A DNA stretch of 64,000 nt from Micromonospora kangleipakensis. Its GTDB lineage: Bacteria; Actinomycetota; Actinomycetes; Mycobacteriales; Micromonosporaceae. Below the pieces are notes generated by a model. The model was not told where the DNA came from. It worked only from the letters and a program-made list of their open reading frames with translations, and did not search any database. The position numbers were made by a program, and so were the translations under genes. Numbering within the stretch: position 1 is the first letter of the stretch; the number at the start of each line of letters is the position of its first letter. This document shows positions 33,581 to 42,685 of this stretch, in pieces. The stretch covers positions 7,192,001 through 7,256,000 of the forward strand of contig NZ_SHLD01000001.1 in NCBI RefSeq assembly GCF_004217615.1, in the 5' to 3' direction.

Positions 33581-36108
33581 GCGGCGGCGATCTGGTCGTC
33601 ATCGGCAACGGCATGGTCGGGCAGCGCTTCGTCGAGGCGCTGCGCGCCCGGGACCACGGCCGGCGCTGGCGGGTCACGGTGCTCGCCGAGGAGGGCCGGC
33701 CGGCGTACGACCGGGTGCGGCTCTCGGCCTTTTTCGACGGGGTCAGCGCCGAGGAGCTGAACCTGCACACCCCCGACGACGGAGTGGCGCTGCGCCTGGG
33801 CGAGCCGGCCACCGGGATCGACCGGGCGCGGCGGGTGGTGACCACGGCGACCGGCGAGCATCCGTACGACGCGCTGGTGCTCGCCACCGGCTCGTACGCC
33901 TTCGTGCCGCCGGTCGACGGCACGGACCTGCCGGGAGTGTTCGTCTACCGGACGCTGGACGACCTGGCGGGGATCCGGGCGCACGGCGCGGGCCGGCGGA
34001 CCGGCGCGGTGATCGGCGGCGGCCTGCTCGGCCTGGAGGCGGCGAACGCGCTGCGGCTGCTCGGCCTGGCGACCAGCGTCGTCGAGTTCGCGCCCCGGCT
34101 GATGCCGGTACAGGTGGATGAGGCGGGCGGCGCGATGCTCCGACGCTACGTCGAGGAGCTGGGCGTCACCACGCACCTCGGCGTGGCCACCACCGCGCTC
34201 CGCCCCGGCCCGGACGGCGCGGTGGCGGGTCTGGAGCTCTCCGACGGCAGCACGGTCGACGCCGACCTGGTCGTCGTCGCCGCCGGCATCCGGCCCCGCG
34301 ACGAGCTGGCCCGGGCCGCCGGGCTGGCGGTCGGCCCACGCGGCGGCGTGCTGGTGGACGCGACGTGCCGGACGGAGGACGAGCGGATCTGGGCGGTCGG
34401 CGAGTGCGCGGCCGTGGACGGCACCTGCCACGGCCTGGTCGCTCCCGGGTACGCGACGGCCGAGGTGGTCGCCGACCGGCTGCTCGACGGGGCGGCCACC
34501 TTCCCCGGCGCGGACACCGCCACCAAGCTCAAGCTGCTCGGCGTGGACGTGGCGTCGTTCGGCGACGCGCACGGCGCCACCCCGGGCTGCCTCGACGTCA
34601 CCTTCACCGACCCGGCCACCCGGTCGTACGCGAAGCTGGTCCTCTCCGACGACGCGCGGACGCTGCTCGGCGGCGTGCTGGTCGGGGACGCGAGCGCCTA
34701 CCCGACGCTGCGGGCCAGCGTCGGTGGGCCGCTGCCCGCTCCCCCGCTGGCCCTGCTGGCCCCGTCCGGCGAGAGCGGCGGCGGGGTGGCCGCGCTGCCC
34801 GGCGCGGCGCAGGTCTGCTCCTGCAACGCGGTGACCAGGGACGACATCGATGCGGCGATCGCCGGTGGCTGCGCGGACGTGCCGGCGCTGAAGGCGTGCA
34901 CCCGGGCCGGCACGAGCTGCGGCTCCTGCGTGCCGATGCTGAAGCAGCTCCTCGACGCGGCCGGGGTGCAGCAGTCCACCGCGCTCTGCGAGCACTTCGA
35001 CGCCAGCCGGCAGGAGCTGTTCGAGATCGTCCAGGTGCGCGGCATCCGCACCTTCTCCCAGCTCATCGCCGAGCACGGGCGCGGGCGGGGCTGCGACATC
35101 TGCAAGCCGGTGGTGGCCTCGATCCTCGCCTCGCTCGGCACCGGGCACGTCCTCGACGGCGAGCAGGCGTCGTTGCAGGACACCAACGACCACTTCCTGG
35201 CCAACCTGCAACGCGACGGCAGCTACTCGGTGGTGCCCCGGATCCCCGGCGGGGAGATCACCCCGGAGAAGCTGATCGTGATCGGTGAGGTGGCCCGGGA
35301 CTTCCGGCTCTACACCAAGATCACCGGCGGGCAGCGGATCGACCTGTTCGGGGCCCGGGTCGAGCAGCTGCCGCAGATCTGGCGCCGGCTGGTCGACGCC
35401 GGCTTCGAGTCCGGCCACGCGTACGGCAAGGCGCTGCGCACGGTGAAGTCCTGCGTCGGCGAGACCTGGTGCCGGTACGGGGTGCAGGACTCGGTCGGGC
35501 TGGCCGTCGCGCTGGAGCTGCGCTACCGGGGCCTGCGCGCCCCGCACAAGATCAAGTCGGCGGTCTCCGGCTGCGCCCGGGAATGCGCCGAGGCGCGCAG
35601 CAAGGACTTCGGCATCATCGCCACCGAGACCGGCTGGAACCTCTACCTCGGCGGCAACGGCGGCTTCCGGCCCCGGCACGCCGACCTGTTCGCCACCGAC
35701 CTGAGCACCGACGAGCTGGTCACCCTGATCGACCGGTTCCTGATGTTCTACATCCGCACCGCCGACCGGTTGCAACGCACCGCCGGCTGGATCGAGGCGC
35801 TGGAGGGCGGCCTCGACCACCTGCGCGCGGTCATCGTGGACGACTCCCTCGGGCTCTGCGCCGACCTCGACGCGGCGATGGCCCGGCACGTGGCGTCGTA
35901 CTCCGACGAGTGGCGGGACGTCCTCGACGACCCGGACCGGCTGCGCCGGTTCACCTCCTTCGTCAACGCCCCGCACGTGCCGGACCCGTCCATCACCTTC
36001 GCGGTGGAGCGCGGCCAACCCGTACCGGCACGCGGGGCCCCGCCGGCGGCCGGCGCGGACCGCCGCCGCCAGCCGGTCGCGCTCGGCCTCCCGGAGGTAC
36101 GCCGATGA
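33577..36108 (+). CDS. nirB: Assimilatory nitrite reductase large subunit
   Basis: 843 residues, usual length. It reduces nitrite to ammonium. Domains: FAD/NAD(P)H reductase (about 1-400, VVIGNGMVGQRFVEAL, AVIGGGLLGLEAANAL, WAVGECAAV), a BFD [2Fe-2S] domain near 413-452 (CSCNAVT and CTRAGTSCGSC), and the ferredoxin-like and siroheme/[4Fe-4S] domains. The four cluster ligands are in SCVGETWCRYG and SGCARECAEA (about 622-675), with FGIIATETGWNLYLGGNGG behind them. The stop overlaps an 80-bp mini-ORF cassette that leads into nirD. ATG 33577 is preceded by GGAGGTGAC. Confidence 0.97.
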   Translation: MSGGDLVVIGNGMVGQRFVEALRARDHGRRWRVTVLAEEGRPAYDRVRLSAFFDGVSAEELNLHTPDDGVALRLGEPATGIDRARRVVTTATGEHPYDALVLATGSYAFVPPVDGTDLPGVFVYRTLDDLAGIRAHGAGRRTGAVIGGGLLGLEAANALRLLGLATSVVEFAPRLMPVQVDEAGGAMLRRYVEELGVTTHLGVATTALRPGPDGAVAGLELSDGSTVDADLVVVAAGIRPRDELARAAGLAVGPRGGVLVDATCRTEDERIWAVGECAAVDGTCHGLVAPGYATAEVVADRLLDGAATFPGADTATKLKLLGVDVASFGDAHGATPGCLDVTFTDPATRSYAKLVLSDDARTLLGGVLVGDASAYPTLRASVGGPLPAPPLALLAPSGESGGGVAALPGAAQVCSCNAVTRDDIDAAIAGGCADVPALKACTRAGTSCGSCVPMLKQLLDAAGVQQSTALCEHFDASRQELFEIVQVRGIRTFSQLIAEHGRGRGCDICKPVVASILASLGTGHVLDGEQASLQDTNDHFLANLQRDGSYSVVPRIPGGEITPEKLIVIGEVARDFRLYTKITGGQRIDLFGARVEQLPQIWRRLVDAGFESGHAYGKALRTVKSCVGETWCRYGVQDSVGLAVALELRYRGLRAPHKIKSAVSGCARECAEARSKDFGIIATETGWNLYLGGNGGFRPRHADLFATDLSTDELVTLIDRFLMFYIRTADRLQRTAGWIEALEGGLDHLRAVIVDDSLGLCADLDAAMARHVASYSDEWRDVLDDPDRLRRFTSFVNAPHVPDPSITFAVERGQPVPARGAPPAAGADRRRQPVALGLPEVRR

Positions 36109-36188
36109 GCGAGCACAGCGAGCGAATCAACCAGGTCAGCGCCGTGGCGGCTCGTCGCGGCGCCGAGCGGAGCGAGGTGACGCGATGA
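36105..36188 (+). other. 80-bp coupling cassette (27-codon mini-ORF) between nirB and nirD
   Basis: ATG 36105 overlaps the nirB stop (ATGA); the frame runs 27 codons and its TGA (36186-36188) overlaps the nirD ATG at 36185. The two ends share ATGAGC. It contains related GAGCGNAGCGAG motifs near both ends and closes with AGCGAGGTGACGCG, the ribosome binding site of nirD read as Ser-Glu-Val-Thr-Arg. It does not align with the 59-bp cassette but has the same design. The peptide begins MSEHSERINQ and ends AERSEVTR. Confidence 0.6.
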
Positions 36189-36532
36189 GCCCGACGAGCA
36201 CGCTGGACTGGACGGCGGTCTGCCCCCTCGACCGGCTGGACCCCGACCGGGGCGTCGCCGCGCTGGTCGACGGCGTGCAGGTGGCGCTCTTCGTCACCGG
36301 CGGAGAGCTGTACGCGGTCGACAACCTCGACCCGGTCGGCGGCGCGTACGTGATGTCCCGGGGCATCGTGGGCAGCCGCGGCGGCGTGCCGACGCTCGCC
36401 TCCCCGCTGCACAAGCAGGTCTACGACCTGCGGACCGGGCGCTGCCTGGACCTGCCGGACGTGACGCTGCGGCGGCACGAGGCGCGCTGCCGGGACGGGG
36501 TGGTCGAGGTGCGGCTGCGACAGGAGGAGTGA
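36185..36532 (+). CDS. nirD: Assimilatory nitrite reductase small subunit
   Basis: 115 residues, start ATG 36185 with GAGGTGAC upstream. NirD is a Rieske-fold partner of NirB. The fold is seen in WTAVCPLDRLDPDRGVAALV (split at the beta turns), VALFVTGGELYAVDNLDPVGGAYVMSRG and ASPLHKQVYDLRTGRCLD. The Cys-His pairs that bind a cluster in true Rieske proteins are lacking, as is normal for NirD. It precedes the NnaR-type regulator with a one-base overlap. Confidence 0.95.
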   Translation: MSPTSTLDWTAVCPLDRLDPDRGVAALVDGVQVALFVTGGELYAVDNLDPVGGAYVMSRGIVGSRGGVPTLASPLHKQVYDLRTGRCLDLPDVTLRRHEARCRDGVVEVRLRQEE

Positions 36533-37620
36533 TGGCCGACGAACTGGCCGGCTTCACGATCGGGGTCACCGCGGACCGGCGGCGGGACGAGCTGGCCGCG
36601 CTGCTCCAGCGGCGCGGCGCCCGGGTGGTGCTCGCCCCGGCGCTGCGGATCGTGCCGCTGGCCGACGACACCGACCTGCGCGAGGCCACCCGGGCCTGCC
36701 TCGACCGACCGCCGGACATCCTGATGGCGAACACCGGCATCGGGATGCGGGGCTGGCTGGAGGCGGCCGAGGGCTGGGGGCTGGCCGAATCGCTGCGCTC
36801 GGTGCTCGGCCAGTCGTACGTGGTGGCCCGTGGGCCCAAGGCGCGCGGCGCGATCCGGGCCGCCGGCCTGCACGACCAGTGGTCGCCGGCCTCGGAGAGC
36901 TGCGAGGAGGTGGTGGAGCACCTGCGCCGGCGCGGGGTGGCCGGGCAGGTCATCGCGATGCAGCTGCACGGCGACCGGCAGCCGGAGTGCACCGCCGCGC
37001 TGGAGGACGCGGGGGCCACGGTGATCGAGGTGCCGGTCTACCGCTGGGCCGCGCCGACCGACCCGGCGCCGCTGCACCGGCTGATCGACCTGGTCGCCGG
37101 CCGGCTGGTGGACGCGGTCACGTTCACCTCCGCCCCGGCGGCGGAGGCCCTGCTGCGGGCGGCCGGGGACCGCACCGAGACGGTGCTGGAGGCGCTCCGC
37201 GGCGACGTGCTGGCCGGCTGCGTCGGCGCGGTCACCGCGGAGCCGCTGGTCCGGCGGGGGGTGCCGGTGAGCGCGCCGAGCCGGGCCCGGCTCGGCGCGC
37301 TGGTCCGCACGATCGTCGACGAGCTGCCGCGCCGGACGGTGAGCGTCAAGGCCGCCGGTCACCTGCTCACCCTGCGCGGGCACGCGGCCGTGGTCGACGG
37401 GGAGCTGCGCCCGCTGGCGCCGGCCCCGATGGCGGTGCTGCGGGCGCTGGCCCGGACCCCGGGCCGGGTGCTGTCGCGGACCGCCCTGCTCCGGACGCTC
37501 CCCCGGGGCGCCGACGAGCACGCGGTGGAGATGGCCGTGGCCCGGCTGCGGGCCGGTCTGCGCGCCCCGCGCGTGGTGCAGACCGTCGTCAAGCGCGGCT
37601 ACCGGCTCCGGGTGGAATAA
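36532..37620 (+). CDS. nnaR: HemD-like regulator with winged-helix domain (NnaR type)
   Basis: 362 residues from ATG 36532, whose first base is the last base of the nirD stop; GGAGG is 4 nt upstream. Residues about 1-265 have the uroporphyrinogen-III synthase fold (FTIGVTADRRRDELAALLQRRGA in parts, PPDILMANTGIGMRGWLEAAE, VTFTSAPAAEALL, GCVGAVTAEPLVRRGV). Residues about 270-360 form an OmpR-type winged helix (LRPLAPAPMAVLRALARTPGRVLSRTALLR, split, and VQTVVKRGYRLRVE). This fusion is the NnaR architecture, which in Streptomyces and Mycobacterium activates nitrate/nitrite assimilation with GlnR. A role in siroheme supply is less likely. It is the last gene of the operon. Confidence 0.85.
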   Translation: MADELAGFTIGVTADRRRDELAALLQRRGARVVLAPALRIVPLADDTDLREATRACLDRPPDILMANTGIGMRGWLEAAEGWGLAESLRSVLGQSYVVARGPKARGAIRAAGLHDQWSPASESCEEVVEHLRRRGVAGQVIAMQLHGDRQPECTAALEDAGATVIEVPVYRWAAPTDPAPLHRLIDLVAGRLVDAVTFTSAPAAEALLRAAGDRTETVLEALRGDVLAGCVGAVTAEPLVRRGVPVSAPSRARLGALVRTIVDELPRRTVSVKAAGHLLTLRGHAAVVDGELRPLAPAPMAVLRALARTPGRVLSRTALLRTLPRGADEHAVEMAVARLRAGLRAPRVVQTVVKRGYRLRVE

Positions 37621-37636
37621 GCCGGAGGGGCCCTGC

Positions 37637-37666
37637 GGCGCCGTCTCCGGTGGCGGAGGCGGCGCC
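37637..37666. terminator. Terminator after the nitrate operon
   Basis: 12-bp arms GGCGCCGTCTCC (37637-37648) and GGAGGCGGCGCC (37655-37666), one G-T wobble, loop GGTGGC. Between convergent operons. Confidence 0.75.
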
Positions 37667-37710
37667 ATGTCGACACGTACCCGGACCGCCCCGCACCGGG
37701 GCAGACTGCG

Positions 37711-38334
37711 TCAGCCGACCGGGGTCGGGAAGCCGCGGCCGTGCTCGGCCTGGAGGCGGAGCATGGCGTGCTCGACGACCGTCACCAGCACCTGCTTGAC
37801 CGAGTCCCGCTGCCGCGCGTCGCACATCACCAGCGGCACGTCCGGCGAGATCGCCAGCGCCTCGCGGACCTCCTCCAGCTCGTAGTGCGGCGCGTCGTCG
37901 AACCGGTTCAGCGCCACCACGTACGGCAGGTTGCGGTTCTCGAAGTAGTCGAGCGGGGCGAAGGCGTCGGTGATCCGCCGGGTGTCGACCAGCACCGCGG
38001 CGCCCACCGCGCCCCGGATGATCTCGTCCCACATGAACCAGAAGCGGGTCTGGCCCGGCGTGCCGAAGAGGTAGAGGATCAGGTCCTGGGCCATGGTGAT
38101 CCGGCCGAAGTCCATGGCGACCGTGGTGGTCTCCTTGCCGGGCACCTTCGACGGATCGTCGATGCCCACCCCGGCGGCCGTCATCAACGCCTCGGTGGTC
38201 AGCGGAGTGATCTCGGAGATCGCTCCGACCAGGGTCGTCTTGCCGACGCCGAAGCCACCCGCGACCACGATCTTCGCGGAGATGATCTCCCGGCTGCGGC
38301 GCGCCCCGGCGGGGTCATAATTCGCGAAGTCCAC
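37711..38334 (-). CDS. cvnD: Conservon GTPase CvnD
   Basis: 207 residues, GTG start. A Ras/MglA-like G protein: P-loop GGFGVGKTTLVGAI (about 26-33), switch region TTTVAMDFGRI, G3-like FGTPGQTRFWFMWDEI, and NRFD (N-K-x-D variant, Arg for Lys). It is the last gene of the four-gene conservon and overlaps cvnC by 20 bp. In Streptomyces conservon GTPases act with the sensor kinase-like CvnA and the roadblock CvnB as a membrane switch resembling G-protein-coupled systems. Confidence 0.93.
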   Translation of the reverse strand: MDFANYDPAGARRSREIISAKIVVAGGFGVGKTTLVGAISEITPLTTEALMTAAGVGIDDPSKVPGKETTTVAMDFGRITMAQDLILYLFGTPGQTRFWFMWDEIIRGAVGAAVLVDTRRITDAFAPLDYFENRNLPYVVALNRFDDAPHYELEEVREALAISPDVPLVMCDARQRDSVKQVLVTVVEHAMLRLQAEHGRGFPTPVG

Positions 38335-38677
38335 TTAGCACCCTTCCAAGCAGGTTCATCCGCTCCTCGAATCCCTCGGCGGGAGCGGCGGTGTGTAGCG
38401 TCAGCAGGCCCTCGGCCACCATGTCGGCGACCAGCACCCGGGCGACGCCCAGCGGCATCCGGGTGTACGCGGCGACCTCCGCGAGTGACTGTGCCCGGCC
38501 CTCGCAGACCGTGGCGATGCGGTGCTTGTCGTGCCCGGCGAACCGCGCCTCGGCCACCTGGGTGGGTGTGCACGACAGCACCGCCTCCAGGGCGATGTTC
38601 TGCAGCGGCTCGGTGCGGCCACGGGTGACCGCGTACGGTCGCACCAGCGCGCCGCGCGGGTCCCGCCGTGGTTCCAT
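38315..38677 (-). CDS. cvnC: Conservon DUF742 protein CvnC
   Basis: 120 residues. DUF742 pattern: VRPYAVTRGRTEPLQNIALEAVLSC, EARFAGHDKHRIATVCEGRAQSLAEVAAY, PLGVARVLVADMVAEGLLTLH. This last part looks like a winged helix. The role within conservons is not known; the fold suggests protein or DNA contacts. 66 bp separate it from cvnB, and it overlaps cvnD. Confidence 0.93.
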   Translation of the reverse strand: MEPRRDPRGALVRPYAVTRGRTEPLQNIALEAVLSCTPTQVAEARFAGHDKHRIATVCEGRAQSLAEVAAYTRMPLGVARVLVADMVAEGLLTLHTAAPAEGFEERMNLLGRVLSGLREL

Positions 38678-38743
38678 CTCGCGATCACCTCCCTCCGTAC
38701 GGAGCCGGTCCGGCTCCGGATCACCAAGTCACGCCGGCCCCGG

Positions 38744-39151
38744 TCAGGACCGGACGGCGTCCCGGGGCAGCGGCACCAGGGCCGCACCCACCCGCTCCAC
38801 CAGCAGCGCCATCTCGTAGCCCACCTGGCCGACGTCGCAGCTGCGCGCGGCGAGCACCGCCATCGACGAGCCGTCGCTGATCGACATCAGGAACAGGTAT
38901 CCGCTGTCCATCTCGATCACGGTCTGGAGCACTCCGCCCGCGCTGAACATCCGCGCCGCACCCTCGGTCAGGCTCACCACGCCGGACGTGATCGCGGCGA
39001 GCTGGTCCGCCCGGTCCCCGGGCAGGTCCCGGGAGGAGGCGAGCAACAGCCCGTCCGCGGACACCGCCACCACGTGGGCGATGCCCGCCACGCTGTCAGC
39101 GAAGTTGGTGAGCAGCCAACCCATGTCCTGCATGGCCGCTGGCCTGTTCAT
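38744..39151 (-). CDS. cvnB: Conservon roadblock/LC7 protein CvnB
   Basis: 135 residues, ATGA overlap with cvnA. Roadblock/LC7 fold: MGWLLTNFADSVAGIAHVVAVSADGLLLASSRDLP (in parts), DQLAAITSGVVSLTEGAARMFSAGGVLQTVIEMDSGYLFLMSISDGSSMAVLAA. By analogy with MglB it may be the GAP/regulator of the GTPase CvnD. Confidence 0.93.
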   Translation of the reverse strand: MNRPAAMQDMGWLLTNFADSVAGIAHVVAVSADGLLLASSRDLPGDRADQLAAITSGVVSLTEGAARMFSAGGVLQTVIEMDSGYLFLMSISDGSSMAVLAARSCDVGQVGYEMALLVERVGAALVPLPRDAVRS

Positions 39152-42100
39152 CGGTTCGTCTCCTTGATCGAGGTGCTGTTCAGGTCCGCGCCGGCCGTCC
39201 GACCCCGCTGCACACCGCGGTGGTAGGCCGACAGCAGGCCGCGTACTTCGTCGGGCGTGCGCCGGCTCTGGGGCCGGCCCCCCTTCGGCTCGATGCCGCC
39301 GGGGACGAGCTGGGCCTGCGGCACCCGCTTCGGCAGACCGGAGCGGGTGGTCCCGCCGGTGGTCGGCTCGGCGGCCCGGGTCGCCCGCGACCAGCCGTCG
39401 TCGGCCGCCGTCCGCCAGGCGTCCGGGTCCACCGCAGGCGGCGCCGACGCCGGCGCGGAGACCGGTGGCACGGGCGGGGGTGCGGCCGCGGCGGGCGGCG
39501 CGGACGACGCCGACGGCGGGGTGTACGGCGGCGGCGACGAGGCCAGGCCCGACGCCTGGGCGCCCGGGGTACGGGTCGGCAGCGGCGGCCGCGACGCTGC
39601 GGCGACCGGCTGCTGCGCGCCCGGGGCCGGGTCGTCGTCGAACCGGGGCCGGGTGAAGATCGTCGTCTCGTCGTCACCGTGGGAGCGGAACCAGACCGCC
39701 TCCATCTCCCGGAAGATCGGCGCCTCGGCCGGCTGTTCCGGCCGGGCGACCACCGGGGCGGCCGGGGGCGGAGCCACCGGCGCCGGCGGCGTCAGGGGCG
39801 ACAACGGGGCCGGGCCGGCCGCGGCGGCGCCGCCAAGCCCCGCGATCGGACCCACCGGCAGCCCCGAGGTGCCCGGACCGGCGATCTCCCCGCCCGAGGT
39901 CCGCTTCGGCAGCGGGTCGATGGCGGGGTAGGCGACGGTGGGCGTACCGACCGAGAGGCCGCCGCTGGAGACGGGGGCCGGCGGCGGGGGCGCGGCCGGC
40001 GTGGTGGCCGGCATGGTGGGCAGGCTCGGCAGCGCGCCGGTGGAGCCGCCCACCTGCACCGCGGGGCCGGGGTCCCGCGCCTCGGTCGGCCCCTGCCAGC
40101 GCGCCGGCGCGGGCGTCGCGGTATGCCACTGATCGGTCAGGGTGGCCGCGGCGGTACGCCCGGCGACGGCCAGCGGGTCGGCGTGGCCGACCGGGGAGAG
40201 CGGCGCCTGCTCGACGGCCAGCGGCTGGCGTGGCCGGGCCAGCGGCGCCGGGTCGTGGCCCCGGCTGGCCGGCAGCACCACCGTGGAGTTCGGCAGGGTC
40301 ACCTGGGCGACCGTCCCGCCCTCCACGTTGCGCCGCAGCTCGACGCGGATGCCGTAGCGGGAGGCGAGCCGACTCACCACGGCGAGGCCCATCAGCCGGA
40401 ACGCGGCCACGTCCACCGTCGGCGGGGCGGCCAGCCGCCGGTTCAGCGAGTCGAACTGCTCGTCGGTGAGGCCCAGACCGCGGTCCTCCACCTGGATCAG
40501 CACGTAGTCCCGGATCCGCCGGCCGTCGGCCACCACGGTGGTGTTCGGCGGGGAGAACCGGGTGGCGTTGTCCAGCAGCTCGGCGACCAGCCGGACCACG
40601 TCGTTGACCGCGTGCGCGGAGACCGAGACGTCGGTGTCGACCGTGCCGAACTCGATACGGTTGTAGAGCTCCACCTCGGACTGGGCGGCCCGCAGCACGT
40701 CCACCAGGAGCGCGTCGTCGCGGCGCGGCACGGCCGAGTCGGCCCCGGCCAGCACCAGCAGGTTCTCGTCGTTGCGGCGCATCCGGGTGGCCAGGTGGTC
40801 GAGCTCGAAGAGCTGGGCGAGGCGCTTCGGGTCCTCCTCGCCGCGCTCGATCGCGTCCAGCTCGCCGATCATCCGGTCGACCAGGGTCTGACTGCGCCGG
40901 GCCAGGTTGAGGAACATGGCCGAGACGCTGGTACGTAGCGCGGCCTGCTCGGCCGCCACCCGGACGGCCTCCCGGTGCACCACGTTGAAGGCCACCGCCA
41001 CCTGGCCGACCTCGTCGCGATTGCTGAGCTGGATCGGGTCCCGGACCTGCTGGACGATCTCCTCCACCCCGCCGTCGCCGATGGCGCCGATGTTCTGCAG
41101 GCGGCTGACCGCCTCCGGCAGGTCGTGGTTGGCCACCGCCAGGGCACCCTCCCGCAGCCGGCGCAGCGAGTGGTTGAGCGAGCGGGCGAGCACCACGGCG
41201 AGGGTCACCGCGATGAGCAGGGTGAGCAGCACGAGCGCCGTCTCGACGACCGCCTGCCGGAGGACCTCCGTACGCGCCGCGTCGGCGTCGGCCAAGAGCC
41301 GGTCCTGGAGCTGGATCTCGGCCCACCGCATCAGGTCGTTCACCGCGCCGATGGCGGCGGAGGCGTCGTCCCGGGTAACCAGTGGGCGCTGCCCGACCGA
41401 CCGGGACAGGTCGGCCGCGACCCGGTCGGAGAGCTGCACCGCGTCGCCGGACACCATGCTGTCGACCAGGCTCCGCTGCTCCGGCTCGGCGGCGCGCGAG
41501 AAGGAGAGCAGCGCCTCCTGCTGGCTGGTCAGGGTCGCCACGAAGGAGGAGAACTGCTCCTCGTCGAGCCGCCCGGAGGCCAGCGCGGTGAAGGCCACCG
41601 CCTGCTCCTCGGCGACCGCCGCCTTGGCGTGGGCGAAGGCGGCCACCGCCCGGCGGGCGTCGGCCAGACTCTCCCCGCCGGACTGCTGGGCGAGGGTGTC
41701 GCCGTACGAGACGAGGTCGGTCAGGATGATGCCGTAACGCAGGCTCGCCTCGGCCACCGGCATCTGCTGCCGGTCCAGCACCTCCTGCCGGGTGCCGTTC
41801 AACGTCGCCAGGTGGTCGTCGATGACCTTGAGCCGGTCCCGGACCGAGGCCGGCAGCTCGCCGAGCTGGCCGCGCTCCTCCCGGTACGCCGTGACCCGCT
41901 CGTCGGTGCGGCGGACCCGCAGGTTGTAGTCGTCCGGCTTCTGGTCGGGCGCGGCCAGGTAGACGGCGGCGGCCATCCGCTCCTTGTGCAGGTCCTGGCC
42001 GAGCGCCGAGATGTCGATCGAGAGCGCGGTGAGGGAGCGGATCCGGGTGGCGTCGTAGGCACCCTCACCGACCGAGACGAGTCGGACAGTCGCCAGTGCG

Positions 42101-42240
42101 ATGACAGCGGCGACCGGGACGACCAGGATGAGGGCGAGCTTGGAGCGGATCCGCGCGTCCCGCAGCCGGGGCAGCCGCCGTCGCCGGTTCCGCAGGTCGG
42201 CACCGGGGCTCTCGGGCAGGGTCGTAGGTCCGGTGCTCAC
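39148..42240 (-). CDS. cvnA: Conservon sensor kinase-like protein CvnA with nitrate-sensor-like input domain
   Basis: 1030 residues from GTG 42240 (GGAGGCGAT upstream); the longer frame to 42387 is not supported. Basic N-terminus, membrane helix about 34-55, a helical extracellular domain about 60-320 with the character of the NIT nitrate/nitrite-sensing domain (RSLTALSIDISALGQDLHKERMAAAVYLAAP, in parts), second helix about 325-350 and a HAMP-like segment. A histidine-kinase core follows: LDHLATRMRR with His482, N-box ELLDNATRFSPP, and VEDRGLGLTDEQF. The last 330 residues are Pro/Ala-rich and disordered. NIT-type input is typical of conservon kinases; nitrate as ligand is inferred only from the neighbouring operon. 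Confidence 0.9.
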   Translation of the reverse strand: MSTGPTTLPESPGADLRNRRRRLPRLRDARIRSKLALILVVPVAAVIALATVRLVSVGEGAYDATRIRSLTALSIDISALGQDLHKERMAAAVYLAAPDQKPDDYNLRVRRTDERVTAYREERGQLGELPASVRDRLKVIDDHLATLNGTRQEVLDRQQMPVAEASLRYGIILTDLVSYGDTLAQQSGGESLADARRAVAAFAHAKAAVAEEQAVAFTALASGRLDEEQFSSFVATLTSQQEALLSFSRAAEPEQRSLVDSMVSGDAVQLSDRVAADLSRSVGQRPLVTRDDASAAIGAVNDLMRWAEIQLQDRLLADADAARTEVLRQAVVETALVLLTLLIAVTLAVVLARSLNHSLRRLREGALAVANHDLPEAVSRLQNIGAIGDGGVEEIVQQVRDPIQLSNRDEVGQVAVAFNVVHREAVRVAAEQAALRTSVSAMFLNLARRSQTLVDRMIGELDAIERGEEDPKRLAQLFELDHLATRMRRNDENLLVLAGADSAVPRRDDALLVDVLRAAQSEVELYNRIEFGTVDTDVSVSAHAVNDVVRLVAELLDNATRFSPPNTTVVADGRRIRDYVLIQVEDRGLGLTDEQFDSLNRRLAAPPTVDVAAFRLMGLAVVSRLASRYGIRVELRRNVEGGTVAQVTLPNSTVVLPASRGHDPAPLARPRQPLAVEQAPLSPVGHADPLAVAGRTAAATLTDQWHTATPAPARWQGPTEARDPGPAVQVGGSTGALPSLPTMPATTPAAPPPPAPVSSGGLSVGTPTVAYPAIDPLPKRTSGGEIAGPGTSGLPVGPIAGLGGAAAAGPAPLSPLTPPAPVAPPPAAPVVARPEQPAEAPIFREMEAVWFRSHGDDETTIFTRPRFDDDPAPGAQQPVAAASRPPLPTRTPGAQASGLASSPPPYTPPSASSAPPAAAAPPPVPPVSAPASAPPAVDPDAWRTAADDGWSRATRAAEPTTGGTTRSGLPKRVPQAQLVPGGIEPKGGRPQSRRTPDEVRGLLSAYHRGVQRGRTAGADLNSTSIKETNR

Positions 42241-42685
42241 GACATCGCCTCCGTCGTTTCTTCCACGCCTGACCCGCCGACCCGTGCCTGGTGCAGCGGC
42301 CAGCGCCACGCGCGGCACGGCCGCGATTTCATCAGAGAAGATCCCGTTTGGGAAGCCGCAGTGAGGCAGGAAACGGTCGGCGGGCACTCAAGCCGGTCTC
42401 CGGTCAACTATTACCTTCATTTCCCCAGCCCTCTGAACAGGGCATGTACATCCTGAGTGGTCGGCGGACGCTGCAAAGTGAGCGACGGTAAACATTCGAT
42501 GTCCCCACCATGTGAGATGAGTGTCCCGAAACAGCTCCCGGCTTCCGCGCTTGACCCCAGGGCCCCGCGTTGGCAAGGTTTTGCAGGCTTCGCGCACACC
42601 GTACGGCAGACCAATCCCGTTCTCCACTGAGGACGGACAAGCGGCGGTGATCGGGCATAGCCCGCGCCGCACCTGGAGGACTGAG
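42241..42685. other. 445-bp divergent intergenic region with reduced GC
   Basis: Between the conservon and the lipoprotein gene. The stretch 42400-42520 is markedly richer in A and T than the rest (CAACTATTACCTTCATTTCC, AAACATTCGATG) and probably holds both promoters. No RNA gene, repeat or gene-like frame was recognised. Confidence 0.5.

Noticed and set aside
36185..36532. NirD as a true Rieske [2Fe-2S] protein
   Set aside because: The Cys-His ligand pairs are missing, as usual in NirD.
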